DNA of 55,989 nucleotides. Origin: Saprospiraceae bacterium. GTDB lineage: Bacteria; Bacteroidota; Bacteroidia; Chitinophagales; Saprospiraceae. The notes beneath the pieces are model-generated. The model was not told where the DNA came from, made no database searches, and saw only the letters and a program-made list of their open reading frames with translations. The position numbers were made by a program, and so were the translations under genes. Location: NCBI GenBank assembly GCA_016722295.1, contig JADKGL010000033.1:1-55989 (forward strand), in the 5' to 3' direction. This document shows positions 28,745-37,767 of this stretch, piece by piece; the stretch's first letter is position 1, and every line of letters begins with the position of its first letter.

Positions 28745-30562
28745 ATGAAAAAAACGTCTACTCAATTTTTAGCATTCATTTTATCTGTTCTTGCTATTCA
28801 ATTAATAGCACAGACTGGATATAAATTGACACCAACAACTTATGTTGGAGCATTATCTTCAGATCCAGCAACTGATTGGACAGCAAATTGGACAAATTTT
28901 GATCCAAAAACTACAGCGTATCCGGCTGTTACAGATGATGTCACATTGAATGGTATGTTGTCTTCATTACCAATTCCAGGAGAAAAAGAAATTACAACTG
29001 CAGTAACTTTAGATGCATCAAAAGTATATGCATTAAAAGGAATTATCGTAGTAAGAAGTGGTGGTAGTTTGACTATACCAGCAGGAACTATCATTAGAGC
29101 ACTTGCAGATCAAAGTACTACTCCAAAAAATTATGCAACATTGGTAATCGAAAGAGGAGGAAAATTAAACGTACTTGGTACAGCTACATCTCCAGTAGTT
29201 TTTACATCTGGTAAAGATGCAAATAGTAGAGAAAGAGGAGATTGGGGAGGCATTTTGATAGCTGGAAAAGGCTTGCACAATTTGCTTGATGGAACGACTA
29301 ATAACAATGTACAAATGGAAGGATTCAATAATATTTCATTTGATCCAACAATGGCTCGTTTTGGTGGTACAGACCCACTTGATAATTCAGGAGAATTAAA
29401 ATATGTAAGAATTGAATTTGGTGGTTTAGCTTTCGAAGCAAACAAAGAGATCAATGGTCTTACATTGGGTGCTGTAGGTAGTGGAACACAATTGGGATAT
29501 ATTCAAGTGTCATATTGCGGAGATGATTCATTTGAATGGTTCGGTGGATCAGTAAATAGCCATCATTTAATTGCTTATAAAGGTACAGATGATGATTTTG
29601 ATACTGACAATGGTTATTCAGGGTTGAGCCAATTTGGTATAGCGATCAAAGACACAAACTATTATGACTTAACTTACAACGCACCTTCAGGTGCATCGAC
29701 TTCTGAAGGATTTGAAAGTGATAATGAAGCAACTGGAACTGCAGGTATTAGACCTTTGACGACAGGAGTATTTTCAAATTATACAATGGTTGGACCAGTA
29801 GCTGTAGGTACTAAATATTCAGCATTGAGCTCTACTTCAAGAGCAGCATTTAGAAGAGGTGCAAGAATCAGAAGAAATTCTGGTTTGAAGATCGTGAATA
29901 GTATATTCATGGGTTATAGAAATTTCGTAATGATCGATGGTGATAGCTGTGTGAGAAGAACAAATTATCCTGCGGCATTAGCATTAGTATCTCCAAATAC
30001 TCCAGTTGAAATCACAAATCAGATCTCATTTGCGAACAACTTAATCGTGAATACAAATTCTGCATATACTTCTACTACAGACACTACTGCAAATGGTTTA
30101 GTTGAAGTAGCTAGAGCTGCAAACTCTGGAAATAAATTAGCTGCTTTGGATGCATGGTTGAGACAAACGGGTCCATTGGCAAATTCAATTAATCCAGTTG
30201 AATATCTTACAGGAACAGTATTGGTGAATCCCTTAGCATCATCAACAGCTCCAGATTTCAAACCTGTGTCAGGTTCTCCAGCATTAAGCAATGCTAATTT
30301 CACTGACAATCCAGTGTTGAGAAATTTAATCTCATCGAATAAAGAAATAAAGGCTGCATTAAGTCAATTGATTTATCCAAATCCTGTAAGGACTGGAACA
30401 ATCCATTTCGGAAAAGAAGTATTGTCTTACGGTATTTTTAATGTAAATGGTGCGTTATTGCAGCATGGATTCAACGCTGAAAATGCAGATGTAAATTCGT
30501 TGACTCCAGGACTATATTTAATTAAAGTAGAAGGAATAGTTCAAAAATTCATCATCGAATAA
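28745..30562 (+). CDS. T9SS-secreted right-handed beta-helix-like protein partnered with a TonB receptor
   Basis: 605 residues. Signal peptide of about 22 residues (ending LIAQ). The central region has short repeated beta turns typical of parallel beta-helix folds: VYALKGIIVVRSGGSLTIPA, GTIIRALADQS, GGKLNVLGTATSPVVFTSG, WGGILIAGKG, GELKYVRIEFGGLA, and DDSFEWFGGSVNSHHLIAYK. A type A T9SS sorting domain closes it (IYPNPVRTGTIHFGKE to VQKFIIE). It is 18 bases after the receptor gene and shares its operon. An extracellular binding protein that passes ligand to the receptor is inferred; no catalytic residues are recognised. Confidence 0.8.
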   Translation: MKKTSTQFLAFILSVLAIQLIAQTGYKLTPTTYVGALSSDPATDWTANWTNFDPKTTAYPAVTDDVTLNGMLSSLPIPGEKEITTAVTLDASKVYALKGIIVVRSGGSLTIPAGTIIRALADQSTTPKNYATLVIERGGKLNVLGTATSPVVFTSGKDANSRERGDWGGILIAGKGLHNLLDGTTNNNVQMEGFNNISFDPTMARFGGTDPLDNSGELKYVRIEFGGLAFEANKEINGLTLGAVGSGTQLGYIQVSYCGDDSFEWFGGSVNSHHLIAYKGTDDDFDTDNGYSGLSQFGIAIKDTNYYDLTYNAPSGASTSEGFESDNEATGTAGIRPLTTGVFSNYTMVGPVAVGTKYSALSSTSRAAFRRGARIRRNSGLKIVNSIFMGYRNFVMIDGDSCVRRTNYPAALALVSPNTPVEITNQISFANNLIVNTNSAYTSTTDTTANGLVEVARAANSGNKLAALDAWLRQTGPLANSINPVEYLTGTVLVNPLASSTAPDFKPVSGSPALSNANFTDNPVLRNLISSNKEIKAALSQLIYPNPVRTGTIHFGKEVLSYGIFNVNGALLQHGFNAENADVNSLTPGLYLIKVEGIVQKFIIE

Positions 30563-30616
30563 AATAAGAGACATTCTGTATAAAGAGTCTAAATTTATTA
30601 CGGTAGTTTTATTTGT

Positions 30617-30651
30617 AAAAAGCCCAACAATACAGATTGTTGGGCTTTTTT
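30617..30651 (+). terminator. Rho-independent terminator after the receptor/beta-helix operon
   Basis: AAAAAGCCCAACAA pairs with TTGTTGGGCTTTTTT around a six-base loop, with a T tract. Confidence 0.9.
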
Positions 30652-30724
30652 ATGTATAAAATAGAGGATCTAACATTCTAATTTTTTAAGAAATAATGTC
30701 TCCCTTTAATTTAACTGCTTTTTT

Positions 30725-31108
30725 GGAGTAGGAGGTGTGACTGTGATCGATACCCAGCAAGTGGGTCAAGCCAAATGATTATTTCAAACACCACAACAGG
30801 CGAATTTTGTTTTACTGGATTGACATTCCCTGTCCGAATTGAATTCTATCCTGCACTAGCAGATGATTACAGTGGTCCAAATTGGATCTGCCAAGAGTTC
30901 AAGTCTCCAATTTTATAGCGCAAACACTACTTTAGCTGATCTATTGATTGCTAAATGGCTCTGTTAATGGTAGTACTATTTATACATTGACCATAACAGA
31001 TGTTGCTGGAGCACCTTGCCAAATTACAGTTGACCTTGTGGACCAGTAAGTCCATGTAGCAGTTGCCCGAATCCAAATTGTACAGGGATTTCGATTACAA
31101 GGAATTAA
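30725..31108 (+). pseudogene. Decayed remnant of a CUB/SdrD_B giant-protein paralogue
   Basis: The left part (about 30725-30860) reads, across frames, VGGVTVTVIDT and later FTGLTFPVRIEFYPA, matching the first SdrD_B module of the next gene (IAGVTVTVFNN, AYPIRVEFSG). The right part (about 30930-31108) matches the extreme 3' end of that gene: TIYTLTITDVAGAPCQITV, then PVSPCSSCPNPNC and a final ITRN before TAA at 31106-31108. The middle is missing and the frame is broken several times. It is therefore the scar of a tandem duplicate that lost its body, not a functional gene. Position directly upstream of the intact paralogue supports tandem origin. Confidence 0.75.
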
Positions 31109-31205
31109 ACAAGGTTTTATAAATTAGTATAAAATTTAATTTGGACATTTAGTCAAGAATTATAAAATAATTATTTATATATTATAAAAAAATCAAATAT
31201 ATAAT

Positions 31206-31213
31206 TACATTTG
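31206..31213 (+). promoter_or_regulatory. -7 element for the CUB/SdrD_B giant gene
   Basis: TACATTTG fits TAnnTTTG and lies 21 bases before the start codon at 31235. The upstream region is very AT-rich and no clear TTTG at the right spacing is seen. Confidence 0.4.
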
Positions 31214-31234
31214 CCTTTAATTGAATTGAATTGA

Positions 31235-34200
31235 ATGAAAAAAATTAACTTGTCTGACAGTAGGTCATCTGTTATTTCGTATTTTTTGTGTATTAATAAC
31301 TGCAAAATCTCATCGATTTTGGTTTTATTGTTATTACTTATTAGTACATCAAACATATATTCACAAACAACTTATACATTTGGTAGTAGTCCTGCTATAG
31401 ACGGAGCAACAATAAGTACTTGTGCTGCAACCATTTATGATTCAGGAGGTAGTGGTAGCCAATATGCTAATAATGAAAATATTAAAGTCACATTTTGTTC
31501 TATGACGCCAGGTCAACAGATTAAATTCATTCTTTCTGGAATTAACATAGCAAGTGGTGATACTTTGCGAGTTTATAATGGTAAAAATACTTCATATCCG
31601 CTCTTGATGCTATATACTAATACAGGAACTATAGCGACCGATACAATAAATTCATATTCTACTGGTTGTCTCACGATGTGGTTCAAGTCAAATGCTTCAG
31701 GAGTCGCTAATGGATGGGCAGCTGCAGTTTCTTGTATTGCTGGTTGTTCAAATAGCTATGAGGTTTGTAAAGGAGTATCTGTCAATTGGATGGAGACTGC
31801 TCCTGGTTCGGGGATCGGAACATTGAATTTCGCAAATTTGCCTAGTACATCAGTTGAGTTTTTTGTATTTAAAAAGGATTTTAATGGCGTTCTTGCTGAT
31901 TATTATGCGTCTTGGGATGGTGGTATAGTTCGCAACTCTCATAAAATTTATGGTGTGCCAGTAGGTAGAACTTTATTTGATTTTGAATCTTATTTGGTCT
32001 CTGATGGTTCAAGGACATGCTTAGATTTACGCCAATTTGATTTTGGTTGTTGCACAATGAATATTTCTGATGTGAAAGTCAGTGATTGTTTCTTAAAATC
32101 AGGTGTCAGTAAAGCTACAGTTTGCGCTCAAGTATCATGGTTTGGAGCGCCTCTTAGAGATAGTATTAATGTAACTATTGGAGGAATCACAAAATATATA
32201 AACACAAGTACTCTTCAAAAATTATATTTAGGTCCACATGATCATGATTACGATGGTAATACAGCATATGTTCCAGGTTATGTAGATATGCAATTTGTAT
32301 CTTCTCAAGAAATTTGTGTTGAGGTCAATGCAGGTACAACAGGTGCTGTATCTTCAAGTTTTGTACAAGCAGGTTGTAGTGCAACCTCTAGTTATACTGC
32401 TCCAGCACCATGCCCTATAACCAGTTGTACAGCTGGTATGTTAGGTGGTATTGTATTTGAAGATTTTAATGCTGATGGTATTAAACAAGCAGGAGAATAT
32501 GTGGGTATTGCAGGAGTAACAGTAACTGTGTTCAATAATGCTGGAGTGGCATTAGCTCCGGTAATTACGAATAGTTCTGGAAGATATGTTATTTCAGTAT
32601 TAGCCTCAGCTTATCCAATCAGGGTTGAATTTAGTGGGATACCAGCTATTTATGGTGGTGGATATAGTACCATAAATGGTACAGATGGACGTACTTCAGT
32701 GCAATTTATAGCCGCAGCTGATTGTAACGTTGACTTAGGTGTAAACGATCCTGCTACATTTTGCCAATCAAATCCAATCATTATTACACCAATTTATAAA
32801 AATGGTGACCCATTACTGAGTGGAACATCTAAAACATCCAACGCATTATTAGGGTTTCCACAAACAAATACGGGAAATCCAGGTACCAACACATTTGCAA
32901 TACAAGCTGATAAAGTGGGTTCGCTTTGGGGACAAGCTTACAACCGAAAAACCAAACAATTATATAGTGCTGCATTTTTAAGAAGACATGTGGGTCTAGG
33001 TCCTGGAGGATATGACGCAATTTATATAACAAATCTTACAACCCTGACTGCACCAAGTGTTCCAGTATATTTTAATCTCAGTACGAAAGGAATAAATGTA
33101 GGCACACATGTATCAAATTCTGCCAGAGGACTTCCTGCAAATTTAAATCAACCCAGTTTAGATACAATGGATGGTATTTATCGGAAGATTGCTGCCCAAG
33201 GTATTGGAGGGATAGATATTTCTGATACTGGAAATGAATTATGGGTAGTAAACGTCAGAGATAATTCGCTTAATTTATTAAATCTGAGCACATACAATAC
33301 AAGTAATAATCTCGCAGATATTACGCGAACTGGCACATATACGATACCAAGTTTGGGATGTGTAGGTGGCGTTCAAAGATCTTTTGCTTGTAAATATTTT
33401 AAGGGAAAAGTTTATATAGGAAGTCTATGCGATGGATCTACAAGCAATAGATCGAATATGATGGCTGCGGTTTATGAATTTAATCCGAGTACAAATACTT
33501 TTACAAAAGTGATGGATTTTCCATTAACCTATCCAAAAGTACCAAGCGGTGTGAATGGAGAAGCCGATGCTTTTGAAGCATCCACTGGCTGGTATACTTG
33601 GCATCAAGATTATATTACTCTTCCGTTATGCCAACCGATCTTTATGGATATTGAATTTGATGTGGATGGATCTATGGTCCTTGGCTTTGGCGATAGAAAA
33701 GGATTTCAAATAGGGTTTCAAAATTATGGATATGATGGAAGTTTTGCTGAGCAAGGTGTAGCTGGAGGCGATATATTAAGAGCTGTTAAAACGGCAACAG
33801 GGGATTTTATTTTGGAGAACAATGCAACTGTAAGTGGAATTACAGGTTATGGTCCAAATAACAATCAAGGACCAGGGTTAGGTGAGTTTTATAATGATGA
33901 TACCTGGGCTGATGCGAGTTCCCCTGCATTATTTCACTCTGAAACCGCTTTAGGTGGACTGGCAATAAGACCTGGATCAGGCATAACGATCTCTTCACAT
34001 ATGGATCCAATCACACTACCTCAAACTGTATCTCAATGGTGGTTTTCAGGAGGTGTTAGAAAATATAATAATACCAATGGAACTTATGTAGATGGGTATC
34101 AAACCTATGTTACTGTAGATGGCTTTCCAGATGGAACAATGGCCAAAGCTTCAGGGATGGGGGATATTGAGCTGACATGTAATCTTCCTGATTATATTGA

Positions 34201-35323
34201 GATCGGTAACTATGTTTGGTTTGATCAAAATAGAAATGGTATTCAAGATGCAACCGAAAGAAGATTGGCAGGTGTAAATGTTTCCTTGTATAAGGGAACT
34301 ACTTTGATTGCTACAACAACTACAAATGCAAATGGTGAGTATTTTTTTAGTAGTAAATCCGCTTTAAGTACTGGTACCTGGTCGGGGACTGGTGCTGATA
34401 CAATTTTATTAAAAACAGTTTCTTACAACATTGTATTTGGTACTGGAGGTCAATATAACAATACTATCCTTGATGCTGGAACTTATGGAAGTTTAAAATT
34501 GACAAGTTCAAATACTGGCCAGGGATCAGTGCCAGATTTAAATGATAATGATCCAGTAATTTTGGCGATAGCAACAGATACTTTTCCAACGATTAGTTTG
34601 ACAACTGGTGTAGAGCAATACGTTAATCACACTTTAGATGCTGGTTTCTTTTGCGATTCAATTTATGTTCCAATCACTGTAACATATCCAACTTGTACAC
34701 TGACTACTCCAAATAATAATGGAACGATTTCAATAACAGGAACGCCAATTAACGCTGATAAATATCGCATAAGATTGGGTTCAAATTGGACGGGAGCTCC
34801 AGATACAAGTTATACTACAGCTAGTGCGATAACAAGCCCATTTCCACAAATAATACAGAACAATATACCGAATGCTGGTGCAACGTATATCATTAGATTT
34901 TATAGCGGAGATTTATGTTACAAAGATACCGTAATTACGATTCCAGTTGTGAGTTGTACAGCAACTTGTTCTTTAACAGGAGCAGGACTATCCAATGTAC
35001 AGTGTAATAGTAATGGTACTCCTGCATCAACTACAGATGACTATATAACATTTAGTTTAAGCCCATCTGGAACATTGACTGGAGTAAGCTATACAGTCAC
35101 TGCCAATAACGGAGGAATCGTGACTCCAAGTTCAGGAACTTATGGCACAAATACAAATTTTAGATTGCAAAATGGCTCAGCCAATGGTGCAACAGTATAT
35201 ACATTAACTATAACAGATAGTTCTGGTGCTCCTTGTCAAATCACTGTAAATTTAGGACCAGTTAGTCCATGTAGCAGCTGCCCAAATCCAAATTGTGGAG
35301 GGGTTAATGTTACGAGGAATTAA
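31235..35323 (+). CDS. Giant secreted protein with CUB and two SdrD_B domains
   Basis: 1362 residues. A signal peptide with an unusually long n-region (hydrophobic core ILVLLLLLISTSNIYS, cleavage about residue 44). Parts in order: CUB-like domain (about 48-165; SGDTLRVYNGKNTSYPLLML), a Cys-rich region, SdrD_B module 1 (about 405-480; GMLGGIVFEDFNADGIKQAG), a propeller-like central region (about 510-970; GGIDISDTGNELWVVNVRD), SdrD_B module 2 (about 985-1150; IEIGNYVWFDQNRNGIQD), and a Cys-containing tail. It lacks a recognisable type A or B T9SS sorting domain and instead ends CSSCPNPNCGGVNVTRN, an ending shared with the upstream remnant. Surface adhesion or a structural role is inferred. Confidence 0.85.
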   Translation: MKKINLSDSRSSVISYFLCINNCKISSILVLLLLLISTSNIYSQTTYTFGSSPAIDGATISTCAATIYDSGGSGSQYANNENIKVTFCSMTPGQQIKFILSGINIASGDTLRVYNGKNTSYPLLMLYTNTGTIATDTINSYSTGCLTMWFKSNASGVANGWAAAVSCIAGCSNSYEVCKGVSVNWMETAPGSGIGTLNFANLPSTSVEFFVFKKDFNGVLADYYASWDGGIVRNSHKIYGVPVGRTLFDFESYLVSDGSRTCLDLRQFDFGCCTMNISDVKVSDCFLKSGVSKATVCAQVSWFGAPLRDSINVTIGGITKYINTSTLQKLYLGPHDHDYDGNTAYVPGYVDMQFVSSQEICVEVNAGTTGAVSSSFVQAGCSATSSYTAPAPCPITSCTAGMLGGIVFEDFNADGIKQAGEYVGIAGVTVTVFNNAGVALAPVITNSSGRYVISVLASAYPIRVEFSGIPAIYGGGYSTINGTDGRTSVQFIAAADCNVDLGVNDPATFCQSNPIIITPIYKNGDPLLSGTSKTSNALLGFPQTNTGNPGTNTFAIQADKVGSLWGQAYNRKTKQLYSAAFLRRHVGLGPGGYDAIYITNLTTLTAPSVPVYFNLSTKGINVGTHVSNSARGLPANLNQPSLDTMDGIYRKIAAQGIGGIDISDTGNELWVVNVRDNSLNLLNLSTYNTSNNLADITRTGTYTIPSLGCVGGVQRSFACKYFKGKVYIGSLCDGSTSNRSNMMAAVYEFNPSTNTFTKVMDFPLTYPKVPSGVNGEADAFEASTGWYTWHQDYITLPLCQPIFMDIEFDVDGSMVLGFGDRKGFQIGFQNYGYDGSFAEQGVAGGDILRAVKTATGDFILENNATVSGITGYGPNNNQGPGLGEFYNDDTWADASSPALFHSETALGGLAIRPGSGITISSHMDPITLPQTVSQWWFSGGVRKYNNTNGTYVDGYQTYVTVDGFPDGTMAKASGMGDIELTCNLPDYIEIGNYVWFDQNRNGIQDATERRLAGVNVSLYKGTTLIATTTTNANGEYFFSSKSALSTGTWSGTGADTILLKTVSYNIVFGTGGQYNNTILDAGTYGSLKLTSSNTGQGSVPDLNDNDPVILAIATDTFPTISLTTGVEQYVNHTLDAGFFCDSIYVPITVTYPTCTLTTPNNNGTISITGTPINADKYRIRLGSNWTGAPDTSYTTASAITSPFPQIIQNNIPNAGATYIIRFYSGDLCYKDTVITIPVVSCTATCSLTGAGLSNVQCNSNGTPASTTDDYITFSLSPSGTLTGVSYTVTANNGGIVTPSSGTYGTNTNFRLQNGSANGATVYTLTITDSSGAPCQITVNLGPVSPCSSCPNPNCGGVNVTRN

Positions 35324-35342
35324 TAAGAAAAAAGACTATTTT

Positions 35343-35381
35343 AAAACACACATTATAAATTATTTGTAATGTGTGTTTTTG
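35343..35381. terminator. Rho-independent terminator between the convergent giant gene and hydrolase gene
   Basis: ACACACATTA pairs with TAATGTGTGT, flanked by A and T runs, so it may serve both strands. Confidence 0.8.
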
Positions 35382-35450
35382 TTTATATAATACCGTATTG
35401 ACTTATAAATGTGTATTTCATTCACTTTAGAATCATGATTGAAATATACT

Positions 35451-36356
35451 TCAGTCTATCCATTGAATGATTTTAGTCGATATTTTTTCCCAATATTGCG
35501 ATCCTCCAAATTGATGTAGATTAAGATGTCCAGCACCTTTTACTGGAATATATGTTTTATCAATAGAACTGAGGTTGTCAAAATTAATTTTTGAAAATTC
35601 TATTGGTATATTTTTATCATCTGTTCCATGTGCTATGATAATGGGTTGATGAATTTTCTTGCAATCTATATATGGTTTGATAGTGAATGGATCAAAGTCT
35701 GCGATATTGCCAGATTTTGTTAAACTTCGTTTTACTATTTTCTTGGAATAGAATCCTGCGATATTTTTAAAATATTCATTCACCACAGCTTCAAAATCAT
35801 GAAAGGTACTCTCTATGATTCCAAACTTAATTCTAGAATCTAAAGCCATTGCTTGAAGTGCAACAGCGCCACCGAACGAACTGCCATAGATGCCAATTAT
35901 TGAATCATTATAATGTTTTTCAAGATAATTTATGATTTGGCTTACATCATATTTTTCTTTATATCCAAATGTACAATATTCTCCTTCACTTTGACCATGT
36001 GCTCTCATATCTATAATGAGTGAGTTGCATTGAATGGATTGAAGTTTTTTGCAGAAATTATAAAAATGCTCTTTGCAATCAGCTATTCCATGAATTAGTA
36101 TCATTGTTGCTTTTGCATTTTCTGCATGTATATAATATCCAGATAAAGAAAGTGAGTCAGATGTAATAATTTTTAGATCATCAAATTTAAGACCAAAATT
36201 ACTTGGAAGATGGCCATTTTCAAATTCTTTTAACGTAATAACATTAACTCTATATGGTTTTATTGGCGAGTATGGCAACACATAATCTATGATAAAATAA
36301 ATTGAAAAACCAATCCCAATAAGTAATACGATCAAAAATCTAAGCCAATTTTTCAT
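35451..36356 (-). CDS. Membrane-anchored alpha/beta hydrolase
   Basis: I place the start at 36356-36354 (MKNWLRFLIVLLIGIGFSIY), giving about 301 residues, because the longer frame from 36398 begins inside the terminator hairpin of frr. An N-terminal membrane anchor or signal is followed by a hydrolase core: oxyanion strand MILIHGIADCKEHF, nucleophile elbow GIYGSSFGG (Ser), later HGTDDKNIP with the acid, and KGAGHLNLH with the catalytic His. All triad positions are present. It resembles serine aminopeptidase S33/BAAT-type hydrolases. Substrate unknown; periplasmic side likely. Confidence 0.8.
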   Translation of the reverse strand: MKNWLRFLIVLLIGIGFSIYFIIDYVLPYSPIKPYRVNVITLKEFENGHLPSNFGLKFDDLKIITSDSLSLSGYYIHAENAKATMILIHGIADCKEHFYNFCKKLQSIQCNSLIIDMRAHGQSEGEYCTFGYKEKYDVSQIINYLEKHYNDSIIGIYGSSFGGAVALQAMALDSRIKFGIIESTFHDFEAVVNEYFKNIAGFYSKKIVKRSLTKSGNIADFDPFTIKPYIDCKKIHQPIIIAHGTDDKNIPIEFSKINFDNLSSIDKTYIPVKGAGHLNLHQFGGSQYWEKISTKIIQWID

Positions 36357-36381
36357 GTTTGTTTCAATTCCGTTTATTACG

Positions 36382-36426
36382 AAAAAAGCTCCAAACAAAT
36401 TTCTTCATTTCTGTTTGGAGCTTTTA
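36382..36426 (-). terminator. Terminator after frr
   Basis: AAAAGCTCCAAACA pairs with TGTTTGGAGCTTTT; the T tract on the minus strand follows the frr stop. It covers the longer alternative start of the hydrolase, which supports the shorter start. Confidence 0.8.
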
Positions 36427-36449
36427 TTATCGAAAAAAAAATTAACATT

Positions 36450-37013
36450 TTACACTGTCAGAACTTCCTTCTCTTTTGCTTCAATGATTTTATCAATTTT
36501 CGCTGAGAAGTCTGTCACTTGTGCTTGGATATCTTGTTCTTTTCTTTTGGCTACATCTTCTGCCAAGCCATTTTTTTGTTCTTTTTTGATGAGATCAAGA
36601 ATCTTATGTCTGCTTGAGCGTATACTCACTTTAGCCTCTTCACCAAACTGTTTTACATGTTTAGCAAATTCTTTTCTGCGTTCTTCGGTAAGAGGTGGGA
36701 TTGATAGTCGAATTGACTCACCATCGTTCTGAGGTGTGAGACCAATATTGGATTCAAAGATGCCTTTTTCGATTTCGGCAATCATTTTCTTTTCCCATGG
36801 CTGGACTACTATTGTACGTGAGTCTCCAAGGCTCAAATTAGCTACTTGAGAGATTGGCACAGGTGAGCCATAATAATTTACCATTACACTCTCTAGTATG
36901 TTTGTAGAGGCCTTTCCAGTGCGCACACGTGAGAGTTCTTTCTGAAGATGGTCTACAGCACGCTCAAATTCCTCCTTCGTCTTTTTTAATTGACTATCTA
37001 ATTCTGCTGACAT
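36450..37013 (-). CDS. frr: Ribosome recycling factor
   Basis: 187 residues, the normal size. It splits the post-termination ribosome together with EF-G so that subunits can be reused. The family hallmarks are visible: RVRTGKASTNILESVMVNYY near residue 30, PISQVANLSLGDSRTIVVQPW, and GESIRLSIPPLTEERRKEFA, then KVSIRSSRHKILDLIKK. It is complete and in frame. A -7 box (TATCTTTG on the minus strand, 37040-37047) lies about 27 bases upstream, right after the zinc peptidase stop codon. Confidence 0.95.
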   Translation of the reverse strand: MSAELDSQLKKTKEEFERAVDHLQKELSRVRTGKASTNILESVMVNYYGSPVPISQVANLSLGDSRTIVVQPWEKKMIAEIEKGIFESNIGLTPQNDGESIRLSIPPLTEERRKEFAKHVKQFGEEAKVSIRSSRHKILDLIKKEQKNGLAEDVAKRKEQDIQAQVTDFSAKIDKIIEAKEKEVLTV

Positions 37014-37039
37014 AAGTTTATTATGATTTAAAATTGGTC

Positions 37040-37047
37040 CAAAGATA
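37040..37047 (-). promoter_or_regulatory. Possible -7 element for frr
   Basis: TATCTTTG on the minus strand, 26 bases before the frr start. No properly spaced TTTG upstream. Confidence 0.3.
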
Positions 37048-37747
37048 CTATTCTCTGTTGGTTCCCATGTAACGTAGGATCAAGAAAATTAACATCACCA
37101 ATGATGATAATGCAGCAGAAACATAAGTCATGGCAGCCCATTTTAATGCATCTTTTGCACCTTCGTATTCTTCACCTTGTGCAGTCCCTGATTGGTCAAG
37201 CCATACCAAAGCCCTTTTACTTGCATCGAATTCTACAGGTAAAGTGATGATACTAAATAAACAAGTGATTGCAAATGCGATAATTGTAATCAATAAGAGT
37301 GAAGGAAAAGTGTTGGCAAGCATGAAGGCAAACATCAATAAAAACTGAGAAGCCATGGAAGCCACTTTAACTACTGGAACGATAGCAGATCTCAACTTCA
37401 ACATAGCATAAGCAGTGTCATGTTGGACAGCATGTCCACATTCATGAGCTGCTACAGCTGCTGCTGAAACAGATCTACCTTGATAAACCTCTGGACTTAA
37501 TGCGACGGTTTTTTGTCAAAGGGTTGTAGTGATCAGACAAATAACCTTGACCTTCTATGACTTTAACATCTCGTATATTATAGAATGAAAGCATTTTTTC
37601 TGCCACATCTTTTCCAGACATATTGGATCGAAGTCGAACCTCACTGTATTGTTTGAATTTGGATTGCAATCTATTACTCACCCATGCACCTATAAGGGAC
37701 ATCACCGCTGTGATCGCGTAATAAATCATGTAATCTGCATTGAACAT
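37048..37747 (-). CDS. YugP-type membrane zinc metallopeptidase (one frameshift)
   Basis: Two frames (37475-37747, then 37048-37404) join to one protein of about 232 residues if one base is removed from the T6 run at 37509-37514. The corrected junction reads NPLTKTVALSPEVYQGRS, followed by AAVAAHECGHAVQHD, which carries the HExxH-like zinc site of the neutral zinc metallopeptidase-2 (YugP/DUF) family. There is an N-terminal membrane segment and two to three C-terminal ones. Protein targets are unknown. The downstream neighbour is frr. The frameshift is most likely a sequencing error because the sequence on both sides is intact. Confidence 0.85.
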
Positions 37748-37767
37748 TGTATTTCTATATTTTTTAA

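Noticed and set aside
36357..36398. Longer start of the alpha/beta hydrolase at 36398
   Set aside because: Those codons lie in the frr terminator hairpin; the Met at 36356 directly precedes the membrane anchor.
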